Made by a program: the position numbers and the translations under genes. The notes below the pieces were generated by a model, which saw only the letters and a program-made list of their open reading frames with translations, had not been told where the DNA came from and ran no database searches. Below are positions 54,284-63,449 of a DNA stretch of 64,000 bases, piece by piece (the first letter of the stretch is position 1; each line of letters begins with the position of its first letter). The DNA is from Pedobacter yonginensis. GTDB taxonomy: Bacteria; Bacteroidota; Bacteroidia; Sphingobacteriales; Sphingobacteriaceae. The stretch is taken from positions 1,426,001-1,490,000 of the forward strand of contig NZ_QGNZ01000001.1 of the NCBI RefSeq assembly GCF_003173595.1, read 5' to 3'.

Positions 54284-55261
54284 CTAATTTAACGTCCAAA
54301 CTGCATCTACAAAATAGCCTTTAGCATCAGAGAAATGTGTAAGCACATTAAAACCTGACGATTTTGCCAATTGCTCAATTTCTTTTAAAGAATACTTTTG
54401 AGAAATTTCCATAAAGATATATTCATTTGCCGCAAAGCTGATGCGTTCCTTTTGGCCGATTTTTACCTCTTGATTTTTCAAACTAATAAGATAGCTTTTG
54501 CAAGCGCCGGTTTCAGGATCGTAAGAAGCATAGTGTTCAAAACCATCCAAATCAAAATCGCCCTCCAACTCCCTGTTAATGCGTTGTAACAGATTCAAGT
54601 TAAAAGAACTTGTTATCCCTGCCTCATCATCATAAGCGGCTAAAATTTGCTGTGGATTTTTCTTTAAATCGAAGCCAACAATAAGCATATCGCCTTTCGA
54701 AAGCAGATTTCTAAGGTCGATGCAAAAATCGCGGGCTTCATCTACATTCATATTCCCAATGTTTGCCCCCATAAACAACATTACTTTTCGGCGACTAGAA
54801 ATTTCAGTTGCCCGTTTAAGCATCGCAAAATAATCTCCATTTAAGCCTTGTAAATTTAGTGTTGGGAGTTTCAAAGGCAGATTTTCTTCCAAATCTGCTA
54901 TGACGTGTTCAGAAATATCAATTGGAAAATAGGTAAAATCATGCTTTTGCTCGATTAACGCTTTAAGTAGATGTACGGATTTTGTTGCATCACCCGCTCC
55001 AAGTTCAATTAAATCAAATGGGTCGCCTGGTGCGGTAATCACCTTCGCCAATTGGGCAGTTTGATTGGAAAGAATATCCATTTCCGCATCGGTTAGGTAA
55101 TATTCTTCCATATTCATAATCTGTTGGAAGATGTAATCGCCTTTTTCATCGTAAAAATATTTGGACTGCATAAACTTCGGTTCAGATTTTAAGCCGATTA
55201 ATGTTTCTTCCAAAAATTGTGTTTTGTTTGTTGTTGTTGTTTCAGTGGTAATCGTGCTCAT
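54284..55261 (-). CDS. egtD: L-histidine N-alpha-methyltransferase (EgtD-like)
   Basis: 325 residues, the usual EgtD length. It trimethylates histidine to hercynine with SAM. Motifs: MQSKYFYDEKGDYIFQQI and MEEYYLTDAE, the EgtD signature; LIELGAGDATKS for SAM; FMGANIGNM; GFDLKKNP; and the C-terminal ISQKYSLKEIEQLA. The N-terminus is Thr-rich low complexity. It is 9 bp downstream of the EgtB-like gene, in a five-gene operon. The reaction product feeds that enzyme. Confidence 0.92.
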   Translation of the reverse strand: MSTITTETTTTNKTQFLEETLIGLKSEPKFMQSKYFYDEKGDYIFQQIMNMEEYYLTDAEMDILSNQTAQLAKVITAPGDPFDLIELGAGDATKSVHLLKALIEQKHDFTYFPIDISEHVIADLEENLPLKLPTLNLQGLNGDYFAMLKRATEISSRRKVMLFMGANIGNMNVDEARDFCIDLRNLLSKGDMLIVGFDLKKNPQQILAAYDDEAGITSSFNLNLLQRINRELEGDFDLDGFEHYASYDPETGACKSYLISLKNQEVKIGQKERISFAANEYIFMEISQKYSLKEIEQLAKSSGFNVLTHFSDAKGYFVDAVWTLN

Positions 55262-55270
55262 AAAATTTGA

Positions 55271-56419
55271 TTATTTAACCAAGCGAATGCCTGTGAATTG
55301 CCACCTTAGGGGTGGATGAAAAAAATTGCGATACGTAATGCGACTGTGATTTTCGGGTGTAGCTACAGATGCACCACGCAAAACCTTCTGATTAACCATA
55401 AATTTTCCATTGTATTCGCCGATTGCTCCCGGCGCTTTACTAAAACCTGGATAAGGTAAATATGCGCTTTCTGTCCACTCCCACCGTTGCCCCCAATTGA
55501 AGTGCTTTGCCGCAATTTCCCATTCAAATTCTGTTGGTAATCTCATACCCTTCCAGCTTGCAAAAGCATAGGCTTCGTAATAGCTTACATGGGCTAAGGC
55601 TTGGTTCGGGTTTAACTTTTCTAAACCTGCAAAAGTATAATTATGCCACGCTCCATCAATATTATGCCAATACATAGGTGAAACTACATGATTGGTTTTC
55701 ACCCAGTCCCAACCTTCTGCATGCCAATAGTTAAAGTTCTGATAGCCACCTGCATCAATAAATTCTAAATATTCGGCATTGGTAATCAAAGTTGTGCTTA
55801 TGGAAAAAGCGTTCAGATAAACCTTATGCCTGTTAAGTTCGTTATCAAAATGGAAATCGTTTCCTTGATAACCAATTTCATAAACTCCCTCTTCAATGTT
55901 AATAAAACCGACTTCTGGTTTAAGTAAATCTACTTCCTTCCAATTTGTATCGTAAGCAGGGAAAAGTGGATTGTTGCCTAAAATGTATTTAATATCTGTA
56001 ATTAGAAGTTCCTGATGTTGCTGTTCATGATTAAAACCCAATAAAATTAGTTCTATCAGAGTGGCATCAATGTCGGAATTTAAAAATTTAGTCATGGCTT
56101 CATCCACGTATGCCCGGTATCGATACACATCGGCTACGCTTGGTCGGCTTAAATTTCCCCGATCGGTACGAATCACGCGATTGCCTACAGTTTCATAATA
56201 GCTATTGAAAACGTAATTGTAATTTTCATCAAATTCTTGATAGGCTGGCGCGTGTGGTTTAAGAATGAAAGTTTCGAAAAACCAAGTGGTGTGCCCCAAA
56301 TGCCATTTCGGCGGACTTACATCCACAATTGGCTGAACCACATAATCTTCAGTGGCTAATGGCGCACAAATTTTTTCGGAATATTTCCTGATCTGAGTGT
56401 ATTGTTCGGCCAGATTCAT
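55271..56419 (-). CDS. egtB: Ergothioneine sulfoxide synthase-like non-haem iron enzyme (EgtB-like)
   Basis: 382 residues. A DinB-like N-terminal domain supplies the iron triad: His43 in KWHLGHT and His131/His135 in NHEQQHQE. A formylglycine-generating-enzyme (FGE) type domain follows (GMRLPTEFEWEIAA, WEWTESAYLPYPGF, VLRGASVATPENHSRITYRNFF). It joins a sulfur donor to hercynine using oxygen. Without nearby egtA or egtC, use of cysteine directly (type II) is likely, an inference. It lacks the C-terminal methyltransferase of OvoA. Its start shares one base with the transporter stop. Confidence 0.9.
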   Translation of the reverse strand: MNLAEQYTQIRKYSEKICAPLATEDYVVQPIVDVSPPKWHLGHTTWFFETFILKPHAPAYQEFDENYNYVFNSYYETVGNRVIRTDRGNLSRPSVADVYRYRAYVDEAMTKFLNSDIDATLIELILLGFNHEQQHQELLITDIKYILGNNPLFPAYDTNWKEVDLLKPEVGFINIEEGVYEIGYQGNDFHFDNELNRHKVYLNAFSISTTLITNAEYLEFIDAGGYQNFNYWHAEGWDWVKTNHVVSPMYWHNIDGAWHNYTFAGLEKLNPNQALAHVSYYEAYAFASWKGMRLPTEFEWEIAAKHFNWGQRWEWTESAYLPYPGFSKAPGAIGEYNGKFMVNQKVLRGASVATPENHSRITYRNFFHPPLRWQFTGIRLVK

Positions 56420-57990
56420 TAATTTTTATCTTGATAGTTTGCTAGGTCTGTAATGGTATTAACATTTAAGGCTTTTGATTGTTTTTGCCTCATCATAAGC
56501 GCATAAGAATTGTTAAATCCTATCGGCTTTAACCATTTTATTTTGAATTTGTTTGCAAATTCTCGGCTTACGTAATTGTAGGTTCGGTCTTTATCGTGTG
56601 CAATTTCTTTTGATAATTTCGGATTTGGCTGCAAGAGCACTAAAAGCCCCGTTCCGGTGTATTCCGGATAGAAATCAATTTGGTCGTTCACCAAAGCATC
56701 AAAGCAAATTTTTGTACCGCCTAAACCTGTTTTGGTAGAAACGCCATAAGCCGTATTGCCCTGAATCAACATGCTGTACATTTCTGCTAAAATATATTGC
56801 TCTCCAAAAATTTTAGAACCAATTCTCACCGTACCTTCTTTGCCATTTCTTGGCGCTTTGTACAAGTTGTTACGAACCAAAAAATCTTTTGCCACACGTT
56901 CTGGTGCCTGATGAAGATAATCAGTTCGATAATTTAAATCGGTCATAATCGAATCGGTAATCTTTCCGGATAAGAGATTGAGCACCTTTTCCAATTCGGG
57001 AAACTTATTTAAAGAGCTTGTGCGTACAATTGGTGCCGCGTAGTAGGGCGGAAAAATTCCCTTGTCATCTTTTAAAATTGTTAGGTCAAAGGCTTTCAAT
57101 CTGCCGTCTGTTGAGTAACCGCTAATCACATCAAGTTCTTTTGCATAAGCCGCCTTGTACATTACAGCATCGCTAATCACAATGGTATGGATTTTAAGTC
57201 CGTATTCAGATTTCAATCCCAAATCTCCATCTTGCCTACCCATAAATTCGGGCGTAAAACCTGCGGTTAGTTTCGAGCCATATGCCGAAGGTAAAATGTA
57301 AAATATACTTAACACAATAATCAGCAAAGGAAAAACATAGAGCACTTTTTTGAGCTTTTTAAAATCGAGTTTCTGGATGATGGATAAAAGAAAATCCAAG
57401 ATCACGGCCAACAGCGCTGCCGGGATTGCACCTGCTAAAATCATATTGGTGTTATTTAAGGATATACCTCCAAAAATAAATTCGCCCAATCCACCCGCAG
57501 CAATGTACGATGCCAAAGTAGCTACCCCCACATTAATTACAGTTGCGGTGCGAATGCCAGCAAGAATTACGGGCATAGCCAAGGGCAATTCTACTTTGAA
57601 TAAAATTTGCATTTTGCTCATGCCAAGCGCTCTTGCCGATTCAATAATGTGCCGATCTATCCCGATAATGCCCGTATAAGTATTTCTGATGATGGGCAGC
57701 AGGGCATAAATTAATAGCGCTACAATGGCTGGCTTCGCGCCAATGCCTAATACAGGAATCATAAAACCCAATAATGCAATGCTCGGTATGGTTTGCAAAA
57801 TGCCTGCCAAGCCCAAAATGCTACTGGATAACTTTCGTTTTCGGGCAATTAAAATGCCTAAGGGAAGACCGATGATAATGGCAAATAACAAGGAAATAAA
57901 GGTTAAACCCAGATGCTGTAAAGTTTGATTAAACAGTTTATCGGATTGCTCATGCATGAAGCTCCATAAACTTTGCTGTTGCTCATTCAT
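56419..57990 (-). CDS. ABC permease fused to a circularly permuted OpuCC-type binding domain (EgtU-like)
   Basis: 523 residues. The permease (1-208) has five to six helices and the ATPase-contact motif ESARALGMSKMQILFKVELPLAMP (117-140). A further helix (about 214-234) leads to a binding domain. Its motif order is unusual: FTPEFMGRQDG (245), YSTDGRLKAFDL (292), KDDKGIFPPY (307) and VAKDFL come first, then IGSKIFGEQYI (390), YPEYTGT (441), GFNNSYAL (491) and ITDLA (513). In OpuCC/OsmF the second block precedes the first. The family carries betaines, and EgtU variants carry ergothioneine; position next to egtBD favours ergothioneine. Confidence 0.88.
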   Translation of the reverse strand: MNEQQQSLWSFMHEQSDKLFNQTLQHLGLTFISLLFAIIIGLPLGILIARKRKLSSSILGLAGILQTIPSIALLGFMIPVLGIGAKPAIVALLIYALLPIIRNTYTGIIGIDRHIIESARALGMSKMQILFKVELPLAMPVILAGIRTATVINVGVATLASYIAAGGLGEFIFGGISLNNTNMILAGAIPAALLAVILDFLLSIIQKLDFKKLKKVLYVFPLLIIVLSIFYILPSAYGSKLTAGFTPEFMGRQDGDLGLKSEYGLKIHTIVISDAVMYKAAYAKELDVISGYSTDGRLKAFDLTILKDDKGIFPPYYAAPIVRTSSLNKFPELEKVLNLLSGKITDSIMTDLNYRTDYLHQAPERVAKDFLVRNNLYKAPRNGKEGTVRIGSKIFGEQYILAEMYSMLIQGNTAYGVSTKTGLGGTKICFDALVNDQIDFYPEYTGTGLLVLLQPNPKLSKEIAHDKDRTYNYVSREFANKFKIKWLKPIGFNNSYALMMRQKQSKALNVNTITDLANYQDKN

Positions 57991-58945
57991 GGGCCTTATG
58001 GTATTTATATTGATTAAAGGCTTGTGTTAATTGCTGAAAATCAATCGTTTTATGTTCGCTTTGTATATTTGCGACTTGAATTTTGCCTGATTCTACCTTG
58101 CGGATGCTTTCCATTGCATCCCAAATGCTTGGGTTCAATTGGTCTGCCTTTTCTGTTTCTAAACTTTGTTGTTTGGGTAAGAAATCCCACAAATCGTTAA
58201 TCTTAATCACTTTAAACTCGAGCGCCAAACGCTGCCCATCTAAAAATTTTCTTGCAAAATCATTTGTGGGATGGTACAGTAATTCTTTGGGTGTGCCTAT
58301 TTGAACAATTTCGCCCTTATCCATCAAGCAAATGCGATCGGCGAGTTCAAACGCTTCCTGAACATCGTGCGTAACCATCACAATGGTTTTTCTCTTTAAT
58401 TCTTCTAAGGCTTTAAATTCTGCTTGAATGCTCGATCGGGTTACATTATCAAGGGCACCAAAGGGTTCATCCATTAAAAGTACCGCCGGATCTGTAACCA
58501 AGGCGCGGGCCAAACCCACCCTTTGTTGTTGCCCCCCACTTAACTCATGCGGAAACATGGTTAAGCACTGTTTTGGCAAGTGTAGTTTTTCAACCAATTC
58601 TGTAATCCGTTGATTGGTTTTTATAGCATCCCATTTCAATAATTTAGGTACAACGGCAATATTTTCGGATACGTTATAATGCGGAAAAAGACCGATATTT
58701 TGCATCACATAGCCAATGCCTCGACGTAAAATTTCGGGGTTTTGGTGGGTGATGTTTTGACCGCCGATTATGATTTCGCCAGCATCGGGTTCAATTAGGC
58801 GATTAATCATTTTAAGCGTTGTTGTTTTACCACAACCGCTGGTGCCTAGCAATACCAAATTTTCCTTTTCGTTAACTTTAAAAGAAATTTGTTTCACAGC
58901 CTGTGTGTGCCCAAAACTTTTACTAACGCCTTTTAGTTCAATCAT
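57983..58945 (-). CDS. ABC transporter ATPase, OpuCA/EgtV-like
   Basis: 320 residues. Walker A LGTSGCGKTTTLKMI, Q-loop VMQNIGLFPHYNV, signature LSGGQQQRVGLARAL, Walker B VLLMDEPFGALD and switch His VTHDVQEAF are complete. A C-terminal extension (about 240-320) has no clear CBS domain. It energises the permease encoded next, overlapping it by 8 bp. The osmoprotectant-type ATPase group includes ergothioneine transporter EgtV. Confidence 0.92.
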   Translation of the reverse strand: MIELKGVSKSFGHTQAVKQISFKVNEKENLVLLGTSGCGKTTTLKMINRLIEPDAGEIIIGGQNITHQNPEILRRGIGYVMQNIGLFPHYNVSENIAVVPKLLKWDAIKTNQRITELVEKLHLPKQCLTMFPHELSGGQQQRVGLARALVTDPAVLLMDEPFGALDNVTRSSIQAEFKALEELKRKTIVMVTHDVQEAFELADRICLMDKGEIVQIGTPKELLYHPTNDFARKFLDGQRLALEFKVIKINDLWDFLPKQQSLETEKADQLNPSIWDAMESIRKVESGKIQVANIQSEHKTIDFQQLTQAFNQYKYHKAHE

Positions 58946-58953
58946 TTGTTTGG

Positions 58954-60339
58954 TTAATCTTCTATTTTCATAAATAGATTGTTTAACGATTCGGAATAGG
59001 TTGGATGCGCAAATACACAGTACCTAATCCGATCATACGTAATTCCGCCTTCGATAGCCAATTGGAGCACCGACATAATTTCGCCACCTTCTGGCGCAAG
59101 AATAGAGGCACCCAATATTTTTTTTGTATCTGGATCTACAATGGCCTTCATCACACCCAAAGTTTCATTGGTTTCTATCCCTCTTGCCACTTGCGACATT
59201 GGAAGTTTAGCCACTTTATATTTAATTCCTTTTTCTTTCGCTTCGTTTTCCGATAGTCCGATTCGCCCCAATTGTGGGTCGGTAAACATACAGTAAGGCA
59301 CTGGCCTATTGGAAATGCTGTAATTTGTTTTTTCGATTAAGTTACGATAAACTATGGTGTAATCGTTGTAGGCAATATGGGTAAAAGCTGGTCCACCTTT
59401 AACATCGCCCAAGGCGAAAACGCCATCAACATTGGTTTCTAGTTTCTTATTTACAACAATGTAGCCTTTTTCATCGGTTTTTATTCCCGCCAAATCCAAA
59501 CCTAATTTTTCGGTTTGAGGTGCCCTACCTGTGGCAATTAGTACATGACTGCATATTATTTTATCGCTTTTTGTTCCAGATTTTACATCAATAATCAGAT
59601 GATTTTTCTTTTCACTTTCGATGTGTGCAATGTGAGTTTCGGTTAAAATGTCGATGCCCTCTCCTTTTAAAATTTCACTCAATTCATCCGAAATATCTTC
59701 ATCTTCGCGAGACATGATGCGTTTAGATTTTTCGATGATGGTTACTTTACTTCCAAAACGGCGGAACATTTGGCCAAATTCTAAACCAATGTAATTACCG
59801 CCTAAAACCACTAAATGTTCGGGAATTTCTTCTAAATCGAGAATACTGGTTGAGGTTAGGTAATCTACTGATTCGAGGCCATCTACCTCTGGAATAACGG
59901 TTTTAGCACCTGTATCAATAAAAATCCAATCTGCAGTGAGTTTTTCTTCGGTACCATCCTGTGCGGTAACCGTAATTTCTTTAGGGGCCGAAAATCTGGC
60001 TTCGCCGAAAATAATTTTGAGGCCCTTTGTAGTTTCTAAGCCTTTTTGCGCACCGTTTCTAAATGAGTTAACGATTTCATCTTTACGTCCTTTTATTTTC
60101 TTTAAATTAACCTTAATTTGTCCAATCTCTACACCCAATTCATTAGCCTTTCTGGCTTGATATACGGCACGGGCACAGGCAACCATGGCCTTTGTTGGGG
60201 TACAACCCACATTTATGCAGGTACCACCGATATTATTTTTTTCAATTATTGCAGTTTTCTTTCCGGCTTGTGCTAGTTTTTTAGCTAGGGGAACTCCAGC
60301 CTGACCTGAACCGATTATAATGGCATCAAAGTGTTTCAT
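58954..60339 (-). CDS. FAD-dependent pyridine-nucleotide disulfide oxidoreductase
   Basis: 461 residues. FAD-binding IIGSGQAGVPLAKKLAQAGKK, redox pair GGTCINVGCTPTKAM (CxxxxC), NAD(P)-binding VVLGGNYIGLEFGQMF, FALGDVKGGPAFTHIAY and the catalytic HPTYSESLNNLF base are all present. It lacks both the N-terminal metal domain and the C-terminal Cys pair of mercuric reductase, so a low-molecular-weight disulfide substrate is more likely. First gene of the ergothioneine-type operon, 8 bp before the ATPase gene. Reduction of an ergothioneine-linked disulfide is a hypothesis. Confidence 0.88.
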   Translation of the reverse strand: MKHFDAIIIGSGQAGVPLAKKLAQAGKKTAIIEKNNIGGTCINVGCTPTKAMVACARAVYQARKANELGVEIGQIKVNLKKIKGRKDEIVNSFRNGAQKGLETTKGLKIIFGEARFSAPKEITVTAQDGTEEKLTADWIFIDTGAKTVIPEVDGLESVDYLTSTSILDLEEIPEHLVVLGGNYIGLEFGQMFRRFGSKVTIIEKSKRIMSREDEDISDELSEILKGEGIDILTETHIAHIESEKKNHLIIDVKSGTKSDKIICSHVLIATGRAPQTEKLGLDLAGIKTDEKGYIVVNKKLETNVDGVFALGDVKGGPAFTHIAYNDYTIVYRNLIEKTNYSISNRPVPYCMFTDPQLGRIGLSENEAKEKGIKYKVAKLPMSQVARGIETNETLGVMKAIVDPDTKKILGASILAPEGGEIMSVLQLAIEGGITYDRIRYCVFAHPTYSESLNNLFMKIED

Positions 60340-60376
60340 ATTTTGTTATAGTAAGGTAACCGAAAATAACGGAAAT

Positions 60377-60384
60377 CAAAAATA
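60377..60384 (-). promoter_or_regulatory. Candidate promoter box of the egt operon
   Basis: TATTTTTG on the minus strand, 37 bp before the reductase ATG, matches TAnnTTTG. The upstream element is weak (a TTGG about 20 bp further). No other promoter is apparent within the five-gene operon. Confidence 0.35.
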
Positions 60385-60462
60385 TAACAGCAAGATAATG
60401 CCAATGTTTGATGTGAAGACAACTTAAGCTCAAACTTAACTAAATGATAACCCAGAATGAAA

Positions 60463-60873
60463 CTAACTTTGATTATTGGGTTTTCGGGCGAGTTTTTTCT
60501 CGCGAAGAATAATCTCGTTTATGGCATTTAAAAATTCGGCGAAAAGCACTGGCTTAACGAGATATTTATCACAGTCAACTGTAAAGGCATCGAGTGCATA
60601 TTCTGGATAACTGGTTACGAATATTAAATATTTAACCTTATTGCGTAGCACTTTTGCCACGTCTATTCCAGAAATATCCATCCTAATATCAAGAAATAGG
60701 AAATCGATTAAATCACGCTCAGCGATTTGATTGATGGCTTCTTTTGGGTCGGTAAATGTGTATGTTATCTCTAATTTATCAATTTTAGAAATGTAATTGC
60801 TCAGGATATCAACAGTCATTCGGTCATCATCAATAACTGCACATCTATATTTGGGTGAGGTTGAGGCTTTCAT
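60463..60873 (-). CDS. Stand-alone response-regulator receiver
   Basis: 136 residues. Acidic DDD (15-17), phospho-acceptor Asp62 (FLFLDIRMDISGI), VTSYPEYALDAF and the Lys in LVKPV are present; the sequence resembles receivers of LytTR regulators but no LytTR domain follows. It is 154 bp upstream-clear of its neighbours and no kinase is adjacent. Confidence 0.88.
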   Translation of the reverse strand: MKASTSPKYRCAVIDDDRMTVDILSNYISKIDKLEITYTFTDPKEAINQIAERDLIDFLFLDIRMDISGIDVAKVLRNKVKYLIFVTSYPEYALDAFTVDCDKYLVKPVLFAEFLNAINEIILREKKLARKPNNQS

Positions 60874-61028
60874 CTATTCGGTTATATGCTGCCAAAAAGC
60901 AAAGCGCGAGCCAAGAACCGCAAAACAACTTATAAGAATCCTTAATTGGCTCAATAGCTAGGGAGAATCGATTTTATCATCTTGGCCGACCTTTAAACAA
61001 GTCTTTCAAATGCCTTTGATAACATGGC

Positions 61029-61547
61029 TTAATTGTTAACGCCAACATTATAATTCTTGAGCATCTTTTTCAGCAAAATTCTGGCAACATGGATTTTGGT
61101 TTTCACCGTACCCAATGGGATTTTCATTTCATCTGCAATTTCATGGTATTTGTAACCCTCAAAATATCGGGTAAAACAAATTCTGCCATCTTCGGGCAAA
61201 AGTGAAAGTGCCTTTTGGATGTCTTCCATCATAAACTTATTCGTACCCTTATTGATGGTTGCGCTTTGAAAAAGCTGTACCGACGTGAGTTCTTCACCTT
61301 GAGTAACCACCTCATTTTTACGCTTAACTTTATGATAATGATTTAGGAAAGTGTTTTTTAGAATGGTAAAAAGCCAAGCCCTTACATTACTGCCCAACTC
61401 AAATTTATTGGAAAAGCGAAATGCTTTCATAAAGGTATCTTGCACTAAGTCTGCTGCATCATCTTCATCTTTGGTATAAGCAAAAGCACGATCAAAAAGA
61501 GATTGTTTGTACTGATAGATGTCCAGTTTAAAGTTTAAGCTTTCCAT
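61029..61547 (-). CDS. ECF-type RNA polymerase sigma factor
   Basis: 172 residues. Region 2 (DRAFAYTKDEDDAADLVQDTFMKAFRF; RAWLFTILKNTFLNHYHK) and region 4 (ALSLLPEDGRICFTRYFEGYKYHEIADEMKIPLGTVKTKIHVARILLKKML) are complete. No anti-sigma gene is adjacent; Bacteroidota ECF factors of this style often stand alone. Target promoters unknown. Confidence 0.94.
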   Translation of the reverse strand: MESLNFKLDIYQYKQSLFDRAFAYTKDEDDAADLVQDTFMKAFRFSNKFELGSNVRAWLFTILKNTFLNHYHKVKRKNEVVTQGEELTSVQLFQSATINKGTNKFMMEDIQKALSLLPEDGRICFTRYFEGYKYHEIADEMKIPLGTVKTKIHVARILLKKMLKNYNVGVNN

Positions 61548-61679
61548 AGGTATATTCTTTTGATTGAATACCTAACAACTACTAAACTGTTTTAGTTAAG
61601 GGAGAAATACCCGTTTTTTTACGGAATATTTTTTCATCCTAAAAAAGGGGCAAAAAACGGGGGTATTTTGAATAGAAAT

Positions 61680-62330
61680 TTACTGAATGTAACCATTTCT
61701 CATGGCAAAACGGATTAAGGAGACTGAGTTTTTTGTCCCGGTTTTGTTAATCAATGCCTCTCTTTGACTCTCTACCGTTCGCCTGCTAAGGTAAAGCTGA
61801 TTGGCAATTTCTTGGTTGGTTAAACCATCGGCTATAAGCTTAAGTACGTTAATTTCGCGCTCCGAGAAATCGATGTGATGGTTCGAATTTTCGGATAATC
61901 TGCCCAAATATTTATTAAATCTTTCGAGTATAGATATGCACAAATTGGACGATAAATAGCGTTTGCCCTTCATAACATGTTGCAGGCAAAACAGCAATTC
62001 ATCCGCTTCAACATTCTTGGTTAAGTAACCAAAAGCCCCTGAAACAAAAGCATTTGAAGCATATTTATCTTCTTCTAAAATGGAAAGTAAAACCACTTTT
62101 GTTTCATTTCCTTTTTCCTTTAACGCTTTGATTAAACTTAGCCCATCCATCTCCGGCATCACCACATCTGATAAAATAATGTCAGCTTCTACACCCTCAT
62201 CCAAAACCCTTAAAACTTCGAAGCCATTTTCTACTTCTGCTACTACTTTTATGCCCTCAAATTTTTCTAAAAGTGCGTGTAACGAAGTACGAATAATGTG
62301 GTGGTCATCCACTAGGATAATTTTAATCAT
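61680..62330 (-). CDS. NarL/LuxR-type response regulator
   Basis: 216 residues. Receiver with VDDHH (7-11), Asp55 in ILSDVVMPEMDG and a Lys in LTKNVEADE; C-terminal LuxR HTH (FSEREINVLKLIADGLTNQEIANQLYLSRRTVESQREALINKTG). The N-terminal DDHHIIR fits this subgroup. It is 39 bp downstream of the PAS kinase gene, its likely partner. Confidence 0.95.
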   Translation of the reverse strand: MIKIILVDDHHIIRTSLHALLEKFEGIKVVAEVENGFEVLRVLDEGVEADIILSDVVMPEMDGLSLIKALKEKGNETKVVLLSILEEDKYASNAFVSGAFGYLTKNVEADELLFCLQHVMKGKRYLSSNLCISILERFNKYLGRLSENSNHHIDFSEREINVLKLIADGLTNQEIANQLYLSRRTVESQREALINKTGTKNSVSLIRFAMRNGYIQ

Positions 62331-62369
62331 AACCCAAATTTAATTACGGATTTTTGAATATTAAAATGC

Positions 62370-63449
62370 CTACTTTGGAAGCTCGATGTAAAAGGTGGTT
62401 CCGGTGCCAACTTTACTCTTAAACCAAATTTTCCCTCGGTGTAAATCAACAATTGCTTTAATAATTCGCATTCCGAAACCGCCACTTTCTTCTCCCTTTA
62501 AACCGGGTCTGAGTGCTTCTTGAATTCGATCGAAAAGTCCATCTTGTACTTCTTCCGGAATACCAATACCATTATCTGCCACAGATATAATTACCGAATT
62601 GGGATGTTCTTCGATGTGAACGTGGATGGCTCCATTATCATCTGTAAATTTTAATGAATTGGAGATTAGATTGTTAATCACCTGAAGAAATTTCATGCTG
62701 TCCACATGAATGTAAATTTTATCCGCAGAAGTAGTAAAGCTAAATTGTTTGGTATCGCTCAATCTAGATCTTTTGTAAAACCGAACCACATCCCTAAGTT
62801 CCCAAACCAAATCGGCCCGCTCTTTTCCAATTTCTATCTCCGCTGATTTTAAGAACTCCTTATTAATCATGCTTCTAACCAAAAGTAAGTTTCTGGAGCA
62901 CATATCCTTAATAAATTCTAGCGAGTTCATCATGTAGCGATCGCCTGTTTGGGCTATGCCATCTTCCATTGATGACGCCGCTAAACTCATCATGCCAAGG
63001 GGTTCTTTAAGGTCGTGAGCCAATACTTCTAAGGTGATGTTTTTTCGGGCGTTAATTTGCTCAATATGAATTTTGTTGTGGCGCATTACGGTTATATCTT
63101 CTACCGTACCTACTAAAACGAGCTTATGATCCGCAGCAATTGGCGCAACATTTACACGTACATATTTTTCTCTATTGATTTCATGTAGTAAACGAAATTC
63201 ATATTTTTTTGAAATTCCATCTGTTAAACATTCTTCGTAACAGCTAATCACATGCTCTACATCTTCGGGGTGAATTTTTGCGAGCAGGGATTGCGCTTTA
63301 TACTTAAAATCAATTGTTTGCGTTTCAAATATCCTTGAAAAGGCATCGTTAACGTATTCAAATTGCTTTATAGAATGGTTGTAAATAAAATATCCATCAT
63401 TGGAAAGTTCACCTAGCTTATAAAAGAGGTCGTTGCTAAATTCAGACAT
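62370..63449 (-). CDS. PAS sensor histidine kinase
   Basis: 359 residues, no membrane segment, so a cytoplasmic sensor. PAS/PAC domain (about 10-125; GYFIYNHSIKQFEYVND, YVRVNVAPIAADHKLVLVGTVEDIT), H-box EVLAHDLKEPLGMM (His145), N-box LQVINNLISNSLKFTDD, G1 VADNGIGIP and G2 GGFGMRIIKAIVDLH. The PAS ligand is unknown. Next gene is its LuxR-type regulator. Confidence 0.95.
   Translation of the reverse strand: MSEFSNDLFYKLGELSNDGYFIYNHSIKQFEYVNDAFSRIFETQTIDFKYKAQSLLAKIHPEDVEHVISCYEECLTDGISKKYEFRLLHEINREKYVRVNVAPIAADHKLVLVGTVEDITVMRHNKIHIEQINARKNITLEVLAHDLKEPLGMMSLAASSMEDGIAQTGDRYMMNSLEFIKDMCSRNLLLVRSMINKEFLKSAEIEIGKERADLVWELRDVVRFYKRSRLSDTKQFSFTTSADKIYIHVDSMKFLQVINNLISNSLKFTDDNGAIHVHIEEHPNSVIISVADNGIGIPEEVQDGLFDRIQEALRPGLKGEESGGFGMRIIKAIVDLHRGKIWFKSKVGTGTTFYIELPK

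Noticed and set aside
46574..56419. Selenoneine pathway (SenB-like GT plus SenA-like EgtB)
   Set aside because: No selenophosphate synthetase gene is near, the GT4 lies in a separate cluster 8 kb away, and the EgtB-like protein sits with EgtD and a transporter, which fits ergothioneine better.
55271..56419. Ovothiol synthase OvoA
   Set aside because: At 382 residues the protein lacks the C-terminal methyltransferase domain of OvoA, and an EgtD gene is adjacent.
58954..60339. Mercuric reductase
   Set aside because: The C-terminal vicinal cysteines and the N-terminal metal-binding domain are missing, and there are no mer genes.
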